This document shows positions 10,719 to 20,815 of a DNA stretch of 64,000 bases, one piece after another. Each line of letters opens with the position of its first letter. Positions within the stretch are counted from its first letter, which is position 1. This DNA comes from Eublepharis macularius. Taxonomy: Eukaryota > Chordata > Lepidosauria > Squamata > Eublepharidae. The stretch is taken from NCBI RefSeq assembly GCF_028583425.1, contig NC_072798.1, positions 12,216,501-12,280,500 on the forward strand, in the 5' to 3' direction. A model generated the notes under the pieces. It ran no database searches and had not been told where the DNA came from. It saw only the letters and a program-made list of their open reading frames with translations. A program made the translations under genes and the position numbers.

Positions 10719-12016
10719 CAGTGATGGCAAACCTATGGCATGCGTGCCACAGCTGGCACGCAGAGCCCTCTGGCACGTGAGCCAAGTTGCCGATCGCTAG
10801 GTCCAGGGCTCATTTGGAGGGGGAATGCCTGGAAGGGCGTTCCAGTAGTTCTGAGCAGAGATCACATGGGTTTTGGCTCTGCCCACATGATTCCTTTTCC
10901 TCAAGGCTGCCTCCCTGCTGCCCGTCTCTTTAGCAGCAGGAAGCAGAGGCAGCAGCAAGGCTGCTGGGGCTGGCTTTCTAAAGAAGAGTAAGCTGCTTTG
11001 ACTTAACTTGCTTTACTTTCAGTCGTGGCTCTTGAGTGAGTGACAGAGAGAGAGTGCTTGGAAGCAGGGCTGCTGGTGTAAAGAAGGGCAAACTGCTTTG
11101 ACTTAACTTGCTTTACTTTCAGTCGTGGCTCTTGAGTGAGTGACAGAGAGAGAGTGCTTGCAAGCAGGGCTGCTGGTGTAAAGAAGGGCAAACTGCTTTG
11201 ACTTAACTTGCTTTACTTTCAGTCGTGGCTCTTGAGTGAGTGACAGAGAGAGAGTGCTTGCAAGCAGGGCTGCTGGTGTAAAGAAGGGCAAACTGCTTTG
11301 ATTTAACTTGCTTTACTTTCAGTCATGGCTCTTGAGTGAGGGAGAGAGAGAGAGAGAGAGTGCTTGCAAGTAGGGCTGCTGGTGTAAAGAAGGGCAAACT
11401 GCTTTGACTTAACTTGCTTTACTTTCAGTCGTGGCTCTTGAGTGAGTGACAGAGAGAGAGTGCTTGGAAGCAGGGCTGCTGGTGTAAAGAAGGGCAAACT
11501 GCTTTGACTTAACTTGCTTTACTTTCAGTCGTGGCTCTTGAGTGAGTGACAGAGAGAGAGTGCTTGCAAGCAGGGCTGCTGGTGTAAAGAAGGGCAAACT
11601 GCTTTGACTTAACTTGCTTTACTTTCAGTCGTGGCTCTTGAGTGAGTGACAGAGAGAGAGTGCTTGCAAGCAGGGCTGCTGGTGTAAAGAAGGGCAAACT
11701 GCTTTGATTTAACTTGCTTTACTTTCAGTCATGGCTCTTGAGTGAGGGAGAGAGAGAGAGAGAGAGTGCTTGCAAGCAGGGCTGCTGGTGTAAAGAAGGG
11801 CAAACTGCTTTGATTTAACTTGCTTTACTGTCATTCATGGCTCCTGAGTGAGTGAGAGAGAGAGACGTTAATTTGTTCAGACAACTGTATGAGTTGTTTT
11901 TTCTTAACTAAAACCTCAGTATTCAGGTTTAATTGCAGTGTTGGCACTTTGAAATAAATAAGTTGGTTTTATGTTGCAGTTTGGGCACTCGGGCTCAAAA
12001 AGGTTTACCATCACTG
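10719..12016. mobile_element. Non-autonomous hAT element carrying a minisatellite
   Basis: The termini CAGTGATGGCAAACCT and AGGTTTACCATCACTG are near-perfect inverted repeats. They are flanked by 8-bp duplications TATTAAGG (10711-10718) and CATTAAGG (12017-12024), one mismatch. No transposase is encoded. The element is 1298 bp, and about two thirds of it is the tandem array at 10980-11865, so its unexpanded form would be under 500 bp. Confidence 0.88.
10980..11865. repeat. 100-bp minisatellite with 406-bp higher-order unit
   Basis: Monomers begin AAAGAAGGGCAAACTGC and include CTTTACTTTCAGTCGTGG and a (GA)n run. They start at 10980, 11080, 11180, 11280, 11386, 11486, 11586, 11686 and a divergent partial from 11792. 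The fourth and eighth are 106 bp, with the same TGATTT and TCATGG variants and a longer (GA)n. The array is therefore one four-monomer block (10980-11385) duplicated almost exactly (11386-11791). The 60-odd-codon minus-strand ORFs here are by-products of the repeat. Confidence 0.95.
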
Positions 12017-12024
12017 CATTAAGG

Positions 12025-13329
12025 CAGTCTTGAGAAACCGTCCGCGTATCATCTGAACATCCTGCTTCCATGAAGCATGGGGGAGAAAAAAAAATGAGAG
12101 AAGGGACCAGAAAGCAACCCAAGCAAAGCTGCTTTAGTATTCATGACCAACAAGGTGATGAATAATTTAGGCTGGCTCATACTTAAGCTTTGCTGAATCA
12201 CATAATAGCTTCAGTGGAAGCTCCCATCTGCTGGAAGAGAGGAGTACCCTCACATAACATGCTAGACTTTCCAGGGACTCACCTCGTCGCCAACGTAAGA
12301 AACTTTCTAACAAATCAGGGCAAAATAACAAAACAGAACAGAACAACCCAATGAAACAATCCATTTCTTTTCACTCCATTAATAGAAACCACAGGACTAG
12401 GTCCTCTCTATTTTTTGCAGTTCAAGTCTTGCAGTCACTAGTGGTTGAAAGGAATGCCAGACACGGGCAGATAACACCTGCCAGAGTAGTTACAGAGAAA
12501 ATAACAGCTTAGAAGGGAAGCAGAGAACATTCCACAGTCAAATAGTTCAAAGAAGAAGGCTTCCTTCACAATTCAGGGAGTACCCTGAGTCAACCCTCCA
12601 CCCAAATCAGTATTTACTCCAGCCAGGAAACATCACAAGATATGCCACTTTTTCACAGTAGATTATCTTATAACGAAAGATGTCCTGAAAGCTACAAAGC
12701 CCAATTCTTGATTAGAATTAAGCAAATGACAGCATGTGATTTTTTAAAAAAAAACAACTCACGGGCTAGATCTTGGCTGTAAGAAATCACTTCAGTCAAG
12801 CTTTTTTGTTGGTTTTCTAAATATGAATTTTTATTATGTGGTGGCAGTGGTTGCACCCAAGTAAGACAAGAACAATCAGGACCTCAAGTAACTTTCCAAA
12901 CCTTCAACAAATCCAAATAAAACTTTCCTATTTACTATCTTCTTCTACTCTAGTTTTTGAACTTTTGGTAGAAGTAAACTCATTTGCAAGTCCATAAGGA
13001 CTAGAAACTTCAAGCTGGCTACCCCTGCCAAAGTGGAAGCTCTTACTCTTAAAGAAATAATCATGTTAGAAGGCCCATGTCCTAAATCTTGTGGTACAAC
13101 TAAAGCTATGCAGATTTTTAATTCTCCTTATGGGGCGGGGGGAGACAGGAAGCCATTTGCTACAGACAGCAGCACCAACCAACTGTCCCGCTCTCACAGT
13201 TCAATTCTTACACCAGATAACATTAGCTTAGACCAATATCTCCAACGCTGAACAAGACCCTACGCATGATCATGTGATTAACAGCAGATCAAGAACAAAC
13301 TATGAAACACCAAGGAATCCAATAAAGAC
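12025..13329. other. Intronic sequence, no gene recognised
   Basis: No exon, RNA gene or identified repeat family is supported in this AT-rich stretch. Confidence 0.45.
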
Positions 13330-13625
13330 AGCCAGTTTGGTATAGTGGTTAAGAGCGGCAGGAATCTAATCTGGAAATCCGGGTTTGATTCCCCACTCCT
13401 CCACTTGAAGCCTGCTGGGTGACCTTGGGTCAGTCACAGCTCTCTCAGAGCTCTCTCAGCCCCACCCACCTCACAGGGTGACTGTTGTGGGGATAATAAT
13501 ATCATACTTTGTAAACCACTCTGAATGGGCATTAAGTTGTCCTGAAGGGCAGTATATATAAATTTGTTGTTGTTGGTGGTGGTTGTGGTTGTTGGTGGGT
13601 GGGGGGGTGATTGTTGTGGTTGTTA
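13330..13625 (+). repeat. Sauria-like tRNA SINE with GTT-rich tail
   Basis: A well-preserved copy: head AGCCAGTTTGGTATAGTGG with A box, B box GGGTTTGATTCCCC, body CTTGGGTCAGTCACAGC, CTCTCAGCCCCACCC and TCACAGGGTG. It ends in a (GTT)n-derived microsatellite at about 13562-13625. The same subfamily is at 19360-19850, 25030-25262 and 45818-46052. Confidence 0.88.
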
Positions 13626-13988
13626 AGACGGTCATAACTACCATTTTAAGCATCCCTGTGTTCAATCCCCTGTAGCATAAGAATGAATTACCTCAATTCC
13701 GATGACGCAACTGTCACCAGTCAAGATCAAAAAGATGTCTCCATTAACGCAATTAGAATTAGCTGTTCATCGAAAAGCAGCTTTTTATGAGGCCTGTTGC
13801 CAGAAGGCAACACATTTACAGCGTAAAGCGGAGCCAAAAATCCGTTACTCAAATGCTCCGCTCAGTGAGTGTCACATGCTTAGAGGATCAACTTTCTAAA
13901 TCTGAGGACTCCCCAGCAAATCTCTTCTCCCACTTGGCATTCCCAGGATCTAGTAAATACAGATGTCGTAGCCTAAGCTTTTGAAGAA

Positions 13989-14168
13989 GCAGCCCGGACT
14001 AGCGCAATCTCATCAGAGCCTGGAAGCTAGCCTGGGTCAGTATTTGGATAAGGGACCACCACGGAAGACCGAGGCTGCTATGCAGAAGAAGGCAATGGCA
14101 AACCACCTCTTGCTCATCTCTTGCCTTGAAAACGCCAAGAGGTAGAACTTTAAGGGGGTTGCTGTGAA
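13989..14168 (+). repeat. Diverged 5S-derived SINE
   Basis: GCGCAATCTCATCAGAGCC, GGATAAGGGACCACC and AAGGCAATGGCAAACC follow the order of the better 5S SINE at 6228-6430. Many substitutions indicate an older copy. It ends next to the hAT element at 14180. Confidence 0.75.
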
Positions 14169-14179
14169 TTGGTTGTGAA

Positions 14180-14438
14180 CAGGGCTTTTTTTCAGCAGGA
14201 ACGCAGTGGAATGGAGTTCCGGAACCTCTTGAAATGGTCACATGGCTGGTGGCCCCGCCCCCTGATCTCCAGACAGAGGGGAGTTGAGATTGACCGCCGC
14301 GCTGCTCGGCGTCGCGGAGGGCAATCTGAACTCCCCTCTGTCAGGAGGTCAGGGGGCGGGGCCACCAGCCATGTGACCATTTTCTCCAAGGGCAACCCAC
14401 TGAGTTCCACCACTTCTTTTCCCAGAAAAAAAGCCCTG
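14180..14438. mobile_element. Foldback hAT element, family B, copy 1
   Basis: The ends CAGGGCTTTTTTTC and GAAAAAAAGCCCTG are perfect inverted repeats with a perfect 8-bp duplication GTTGTGAA (14172-14179 and 14439-14446). The interior is a long imperfect palindrome with arms bearing GGTCACATGGCTGGTGGCC. It is CpG-rich at the centre (CCGCCGCGCTGC). Three other intact copies are at 50511, 51056 and 60415. Confidence 0.96.
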
Positions 14439-14446
14439 GTTGTGAA

Positions 14447-15561
14447 TCAATGTTACACTTTACCTTAAGATTTTGAAAGAAAGACTATCAAAAGCCTTAC
14501 TATAAAACGCCAATCTGAAAATACATCAGCCAGCTACCACTTGGTATACTATCAAAGAACATTAACCCTATATACATTCGTGAAATGTAAAAGTATTGCA
14601 GTCTCTCCATTTTCAATTGGGAATGAAGACATCTTTGTTGAAAAGGGTCAGGTCTATCAGAGGCAAACAGCCATGGTGATTAAAGGGAACCCCCTCATTC
14701 AGAGGCAGTATACCGCTGAAAACCAGTGCCAGGAGGCAACATCAGAGGAAGGGCTCAGCCTATATTTATTTCTCACTGAGACTCAAGGCATAATTCAATA
14801 CAATCAACAGGGCTGGGACGTTCATTGCAAAAATCTGAAAGCAAGCAGAAATCTGATACAGAGGTGAAAGAATGCTGAAACGAAACATAAGCATTTGACA
14901 TAATAAATGATAATAACAGCCAGTGCACAATAGTACAGTCTACATTCCCTGTCCCTTTATCGAAATACCTCTTTGAACCATTTCCTTACAGCATTGCCCT
15001 TTTACCTGTGTATGAAAACCACCTTATATAATTCAGTCTGGGGAGATCCAGGAGTGATATTTAGTGCCTGACTGTCGCCCCTTTTAAAACATAGGCTGCC
15101 ACTGATTCTAGCTTGCAGTGCCTCCCTATTGTGGTGGGACAAGACAAAAAAGGAGAACCGAGCAGGGAGACTCTTGAGGTCAACTGCCTCTTTAGACTGC
15201 AAACTTACTATCCCCACACTCTGTTTAAACCCTGGCCAACACAATATCCATTAAAAGGGGGACACAAGCTTTTATTTACTAGATGGTAGCAGGAAGCTTT
15301 GTGTTCACTAAGGGGCTTGTAGTTCTGACCCTGATGATGTGGTACTTGATAGTAAGGTGATTAGAAACCCTTTTTCCCACAGCTATTTTCAACCGGACAG
15401 ACAGCACACAATTGGGAACAGGAAATAAGCTGTAGAAACAGGTAAAGACATAATGTGCAAGGGAAAACAAGCACAAATGTATTAATTGGCTCGCAACTCC
15501 ACCCCTCAGAGGTTATGTTTTCCCCACCGGGAGGTTACTAGTTGAACCTGAGCCTAAGTTA
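14447..15561. other. Intronic sequence, no gene recognised
   Basis: No exon or repeat family is recognised. Open frames here are short and without domain signal. Confidence 0.4.
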
Positions 15562-15582
15562 ACACACACACACACACACACA
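15562..15582. repeat. (AC)n microsatellite
   Basis: An uninterrupted AC dinucleotide run of about ten units. Confidence 0.95.
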
Positions 15583-15830
15583 AAAGCTGAAGGGAGAAAA
15601 TCATTCCTTTTCCTCCAGATACGGTTCCTCAGCGAATAATCCCTGCTGACAGGCTTCTACTCAGGTTCCAGGCCACTCAAACTTTTAGAGAACCTGGCCT
15701 GAGAATCAGTACAAAACAGATTTTGGAGGGCCCCTCAAAAGGGTGCTTGTTTACTTCAGGGAAAACAAGAATCCTACCCTGACCGCCCCCCCCCCCCAAA
15801 TCCTAACTGAATTCAAAAGAAAAGCACGTC

Positions 15831-16400
15831 TCAGCTTGCACCTTTATCCAAAACTGCAATCTCCTTGTCTGAAGGAAATGGATCAATGCTCCCTTCTTTG
15901 ACGCCGAAGTGGCTCATCTCTGCCCCATCCAGTGGAGCCAGTCTTGGGAGCTTCCTTGAGGACAAAATTCCCAGGGTAGGTTCGAGCCTTGGAGGCAGGG
16001 AGAACTTTGGAGTTGACTGCCACACCGGGAGAGTGGGAGCTTTCCTGACTTCTTCAGGCAGGCGGTTCCATAAGATGGGGGCCACCGCAGAGGGGTGTGA
16101 GGGGGCAAGCGGTTGATTTTGCCCATTTGCAGGGTGGCACTTGTAGAAGGGCTTGTTCAGATGGCAAGCTGCTGGGGTAGAACATAGGCAGAAAGGCACC
16201 CGTAGATTTGAGGGACTAAGGCCATGAAGGAATTTCAATGCAAGAGCCAAAACCCTGAACTGAGTGTGGTCACTTATGCCTGTTGCTGGCCCTCCAGAGT
16301 AACTGTTTGGCCAAGGTGTGAAAATGGATGCTGGAAAAGACGGACCGCCAGTCCGATCCACAAGGATCTTCTTATGGTCCATGTCTAGAAAAGCGGATGA
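15831..16400 (-). mobile_element. CR1/L2-type LINE fragment, reverse transcriptase C-terminus
   Basis: Minus-strand frames, disrupted by small indels, read TQFRVLALALKFLHGLSPSN and, further on, LWNRLPEEVRKAPTL. These are hallmark motifs near the C-terminus of CR1/L2-clade reverse transcriptases (the 'alkaLhglaP' and 'WNsLPeevR' blocks). The copy is a 5'-truncated, non-functional remnant. Confidence 0.8.
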
Positions 16401-17487
16401 ATGCTACTGAGGCCAGTCATCCCTCTCGAGACGGATACAAAGAAGGTATTCGATTCTGCATAAAGTCTCTGTGACTATTGGGTCATGCGAGGAAGGGGGG
16501 GAAAGCAAGCACATATGGCAAACATACATATGGCATGGAATCCAAGATATAGAAAGCTCACCAATTAGCGCTACTGGAAAGCTAGTTCAGCAGCATGAAG
16601 TCAAACTAAGAATCCTGCTAGCCGCTTAAAAGGAATAAGAGTAAGATTCAGACCCACCATGCCCACCTCGATCAGGGAGATGAGTACCTGTAAGTCATTA
16701 CAGTTGCATCACGTTTCTCCACTTCCTACCAATTATATTTACTCCACTAAGAAAGAAACTGCCATTGCTCCAAGCCTCAAGAAGTCCCCAGTTTACATGC
16801 AACTCGAAGGGTGCACAGGGAACGGGAGCTGAGCTTCAGATGACGTCTAGATGTTTAGAAACAGTGGAGCTAGGGAAGGCAGCACTCTGCATATTATTCA
16901 GCCCACGTGGGGCAACACTATTATGAAGCAGGAAGCCATCTGTTCCTCTGCTTGCCAGTTCTACACAGCCTCGCCGATTTAAGATTCCAACTTCAAATGT
17001 TACAAAGGCGTATGCGCTTGGCAGGTTTATCTTCCCCCTCCCTTTGTAGTATCTGAAGCTTCACATTTTTAAAAAAAGACCGGGCACCTCCATAGGCATC
17101 TGCATTCATATGCTATAAGCCCCCCCACCAAAAAAAATCATCTTTAAACTGCATGTTACGAAGAGGAGAGACACCCCCTTGCCCTTCCTGATCCCGGAAC
17201 GCAAAAAGCAGGATGGTGGGGGAACTCATCTCTGATCCTACTCTAGGCTTTGGAGGCAACGCGGGTCTCTCTTTACCAAGTGTGGCACCAGAGACAAGAC
17301 TCTGCCTTCCTGGGACAAGGTAGGCAGCACTCAACACTAGATAAGATTTGTGGACCCCTTTCCCTACCGGGACCCAAAAGTTGACACTCAATGAAAAAGA
17401 ACGTATTCACACATATATTAATAACAGTGTCTGCTTACATATTGCCTTCATGTCATCCGTATTCAAAACATCAATCCTAGAGAGAAT
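16401..17487. other. Intronic sequence, no gene recognised
   Basis: Unassigned sequence. A 92-codon minus-strand ORF at 17113-17391 has no recognised domain and is not called. Confidence 0.4.
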
Positions 17488-17499
17488 GAATTAATACAG

Positions 17500-17531
17500 A
17501 GGAGTTAGCCGTGTTAGTCTGTAGACTGATT
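17500..17531. mobile_element. Micro-insertion of a foldback retroelement end (~32 bp)
   Basis: The segment AGGAGTTAGCCGTGTTAG plus TCTGTAG is the same terminal motif seen at 39813-39838 and 25611-25636. Here it stands alone between perfect 12-bp duplications GAATTAATACAG (17488-17499 and 17532-17543). It is an extremely truncated insertion that marks one physical end of the family. Confidence 0.8.
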
Positions 17532-17729
17532 GAATTAATACAGGCATTTTTTGTTTTGCAAAAAATGATAAAAAGAGAAGGCCTTTATTCCAAATTCCCT
17601 TGCACTAAATTTATATTGAGAGACATAGTAAGATATTCTTTACCCAACTACTTCTGTCCAAGAAGACAGAAGTAAACTGTTATACAAAGTCACTCATCAC
17701 AGGTTCAGCTACTAACCTTTAATTTGTCA

Positions 17730-18013
17730 TTTAAGGTGCAAGCACTGAGTCATTACTGACTCATGGGGGGGACATCGCATCACGTTTTCTTGGCAGACTT
17801 TTTACAGGGTGGTTTTGCCATTGCCTTCCCCAGTCATCTACATTTTACCCCCAGGAAACTGGGTACTCATTTTACTGACTTTGGAAGGATGGAAGGCTGA
17901 GTCAACCTTGAGCCAGTTATCTGAACCCAGCTTCCGCCAGGATCGAACTCAGGCCGTGAGCAGAGCTTGGGCTGCAGTACTGCAGCTTACCACTCTGTGC
18001 CACGGGGCTCCTC
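17730..18013 (-). repeat. tRNA-derived SINE, GAGCCCCGTGG-head family
   Basis: On the minus strand the head is GAGCCCCGTGGCACAGAGTG with a B box GAGTTCGATCC, and the body ends in AAGTCTGCCAAGAAAACG and GAGTCAGTAATGACTC. It is close kin to the copy at 47392-47685. Confidence 0.85.
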
Positions 18014-18519
18014 AATTTGTCATTTAATTTAGCAAAAATAGCTTAGCAGAAATAAACTGAGCTTGTTTATTTCCAAACTAGCAACCAAGTTCTCCTGCCT
18101 TTGGGTTAAGCTCAGTTCACCAACTGCCTTTGATGACCACATTTTTGGCAATCCACATCAAGGCTTACTGGAACTGCTACATAGCTGGCAGGTATGCATT
18201 ATGTATACACATGTAAAGATCCTGTCTCATCCTTTTTAAGAAAAATCCATCTGTGAAGTCGTTTCCTTCACCTTTTCATTACACAACCTATTCTGTAAAA
18301 GGATCTATGAACCATTAGAGAATCCGTAGCTGATCCCATTCAACTTGACAGCTGAGGAGAAACAACTATTAAATGATCACCTTCTGTATATCTGATAGAC
18401 AGCTAATAGAGAACAATATTCAGATGATGTCTAGAGATAGCTGAAGATGCTTGTAAGATGGTTCTGAAGGCTAAGAGACTTGAATGAACATAAATGGCCA
18501 GGGCCTACGATCCTCAAGA

Positions 18520-18715
18520 GCCAACATGGTGTAACAGTTAAGAATCTTGGACTTGGACAAAGGAGCTTTCTAGCTGCACGAAGCCCAACGAGTGACACGC
18601 TCTCAGCCCGACTTGCCAGGTTAAAATGGGATAACACTCCCTCTCCATATAGTGCCCTTTATTCCTTGGAGGAAGGATGGGATATGAGGTAGAGGTAGAA
18701 GTGGTAGTAGTAAGT
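18520..18715 (+). repeat. Probable diverged tRNA SINE
   Basis: The head-like GAGCCAACATGGTGTAACAG and later GGTTAAAATGGGATAACAC suggest an old Sauria-like SINE, but the middle is poorly conserved. It runs into a TAG/AAG-rich simple sequence. Confidence 0.4.
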
Positions 18716-18762
18716 AGAAGTAGTTGTCATCGTCGTCACAGTGAAGAGGGGGTGGGGTGGCA

Positions 18763-18967
18763 GAGAGTGCCATCAAGTCATAGCTGATTGATGGTGACAC
18801 CCCCCCCCCGGCTGGGGTTCTCAAGGCAAGAGATTAAAGGTGGTTTGCCACTACCTGTCTCTGTTCAGAGACCCTGGTCTTCCTTGGAGGTCCCCAATGT
18901 AATTACTAAAAAAGGCCTACCCTGCCTAGCATCCAAGATATGATGAGATTAGGATTGCCTGGGCTAT
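18763..18967 (-). repeat. 5S-derived SINE
   Basis: Minus-strand order matches the family: TAGCCCAGGCAATCC, a degraded 5S body, GGTAGTGGCAAACC, then GTCACCATCAATCAGC..ATGACTTGATGGCAC. Confidence 0.8.
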
Positions 18968-19359
18968 GTAAAGAGGAGCAATGGGAAAAACCGGTTCATG
19001 CATTACAACTGACAGGATGAAGCAGTCTTGGAAGGCATGCCAAATGGCTGCTACTTGCTGTTGGAAAAGTCCTTCTCTGCAGACTAGCATTATTCATCTA
19101 TTTCTCCATGTTCAACATGTCTATTTTTAAGCCAGAGGCCCTCCATCTTTGTTGAGCCTGTGGGCACTTTGAACAATCTGAGAACAGGAAATGGATACAA
19201 ACACAAAATGGCTGCCGTGGTGGGTCAGGACCGACCAGAAATGGCTGTCATGTGGTACCGAGACCAATCACAAAATGTTGGGAAGTTACAAAGTAAGCAT
19301 TCTCCTCCTATGAAGTTGGTTGTTTCTGAATTTTTCCACACTGGAACAGAATAATAATA

Positions 19360-19850
19360 ATAATAATAACAACAACAACATTCGATGTATATACTGCCCT
19401 TCAGGATGACTTAACACCCACTCAGAGCAGTTTACAAAGTATGTCATTATTGGTTGTTGGGGGTTTTCCGGGCTGTATTGCCGTGGTCTTGGCATTGTAG
19501 TTCCTGACGTTTCGCCAGCAGCTGTGGCTGGCATCTTCAGAGGTGCTACACCTCTGAAGATGCCAGCCACAGCTGCTGGCGAAACGTCAGGAACTACAAT
19601 GCCAAGACCACGGCAATACAGCCCGGAAAACCCCCAACAACCATCGTTCTCCGGCCGTGAAAGCCTTCGACAATATGTCATTATTATCCCCACAACAAAA
19701 CACCCTGTGAAGTGGGTGGGGCTGAGAGAGCTCTTAGAGAGCTGTGACTAGGACAAGGTCACCAGCTGGCTTCAAGTGGAGTAGTGGGGAATCAAACCTG
19801 GTTCTCCAGATAAGAGTCCTGCGCTCTTAACCACGCCACCAAACTTGGAT
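19360..19850 (-). repeat. Sauria-like tRNA SINE split by a foldback element
   Basis: The tail (AATAATAACAACAAC and ATATACTGCCCTTCAGG) lies at 19345-19451. The body and tRNA head (CCTCACTTC-type block, then GGTTTGATTCCCC read on minus) lie at 19685-19850. The split is caused by the hairpin element at 19452-19673, whose 12-bp target duplication comes from SINE sequence. Confidence 0.88.
19452..19673. mobile_element. Foldback retroelement with perfect 95-bp hairpin
   Basis: Arms 19451-19545 and 19549-19643 are exact reverse complements around a 3-nt loop. A 30-bp unpaired end (ATCGTTCTCCGG..CTTCGACAA) follows. The whole is flanked by the perfect 12-bp duplication TATGTCATTATT (19440-19451 and 19674-19685). 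Each arm contains CTGAAGA, a GCCAGC/GCTGGC stem and GAAAC, resembling a hammerhead core. The same family is at 58544-58778. Confidence 0.9.
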
Positions 19851-20639
19851 TGGCTCTTTGCTCTGAAGCAGCGAACGGGCACAATGAAGAGGCACAATGG
19901 ACGGTGCCATGGTGCCCACAGGTGCCACATTGAGGGATCATTGTTGAAAACAGATAGCACCAAGACGCCAGAAGTCTCCAAGCACTCTCTCATCCACCCC
20001 CACTGAACTTCTCGCCATTTGGGCAAGGATGGAGGGAGGGGTGAAACTTGTAACGAAGCGGCAATGGATGCCAAGTTATGCTACTGTACCTGATGATGTT
20101 GAAATACATCATGCAGAAATCTGTGCACATCTTATGCACAGAAAGTACAAAGGTTTTTCTGAAACATCACCCTGCAGCCATATTAACTGTACCTAATAAA
20201 ATCAAATGGCTTCACTAGACAAGGAAGAGCCAACAAAAGCAAATCCGGTGAACACACAAATGCAAGTAAAAAGTGTTGACTGGAAGCTTTCTCCAGGAAT
20301 CCTTCGCAAAGCCTTTTGCTCAAGTCCACCCGAGTGGTGGTGCATGCCTCTAAAAGAAAATCACGCTCATCCGGCAGCCTTTTCCACAACGGATGGAAAC
20401 GGTATCAACCGTAGCAATGGGCCAGTCATCTTTCCAGCTGCAGCCCAGTACACATTGCTTGATGGGACCTTTTTTGTAGCTCAGAAAGGCTACACTGAAA
20501 CTCACTGAAACTCAAAGGCTGGGCCTTTGGTTGAGGACCAGCGGGTGTCCCCCCCACCCTTATTCCACCTAAGTTCATCACCTCTTCTACGACTGCCCTC
20601 GGCTATGCGTTCTGCCCACAGCTACGACCTATGCAGGTT

Positions 20640-20815
20640 TTTGATCAGTATCTAAAGCAGCCTAGGCACAATGCCGCCTGGAGTATTTTAGTGGACGTTT
20701 TAAGTGTGTTTTTAAAGTTGATTATTAACATATTGTATTTTATTGATGATGTGAGCCGCCCTGAGCCCATTGGTGGGGTGGGCGGGATAGAAGTCAAAGA
20801 AATAAATAAATAAAA
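20640..20815 (+). repeat. LINE (CR1/L2-like) 3' end
   Basis: GTGAGCCGCCCTGAGCCC, GGGTGGGCGGGATAGAAG and AAATAAATAAATAAA make the typical 3' terminus of CR1/L2-like LINEs. The insertion is truncated to under 200 bp. Confidence 0.7.

Noticed and set aside
11003..11697. Series of near-identical 62-codon minus-strand ORFs
   Set aside because: They are produced by the 100-bp tandem repeat; since 100 is not a multiple of three, successive units fall into different frames.
10980..11865. CRISPR-like regular array
   Set aside because: The units are contiguous 100-bp monomers with no unique spacers, in a eukaryotic genome, within a hAT element.
17113..17391. Possible minus-strand exon (92 codons)
   Set aside because: Candidate donors and acceptors around it are weak and the peptide has no family resemblance.
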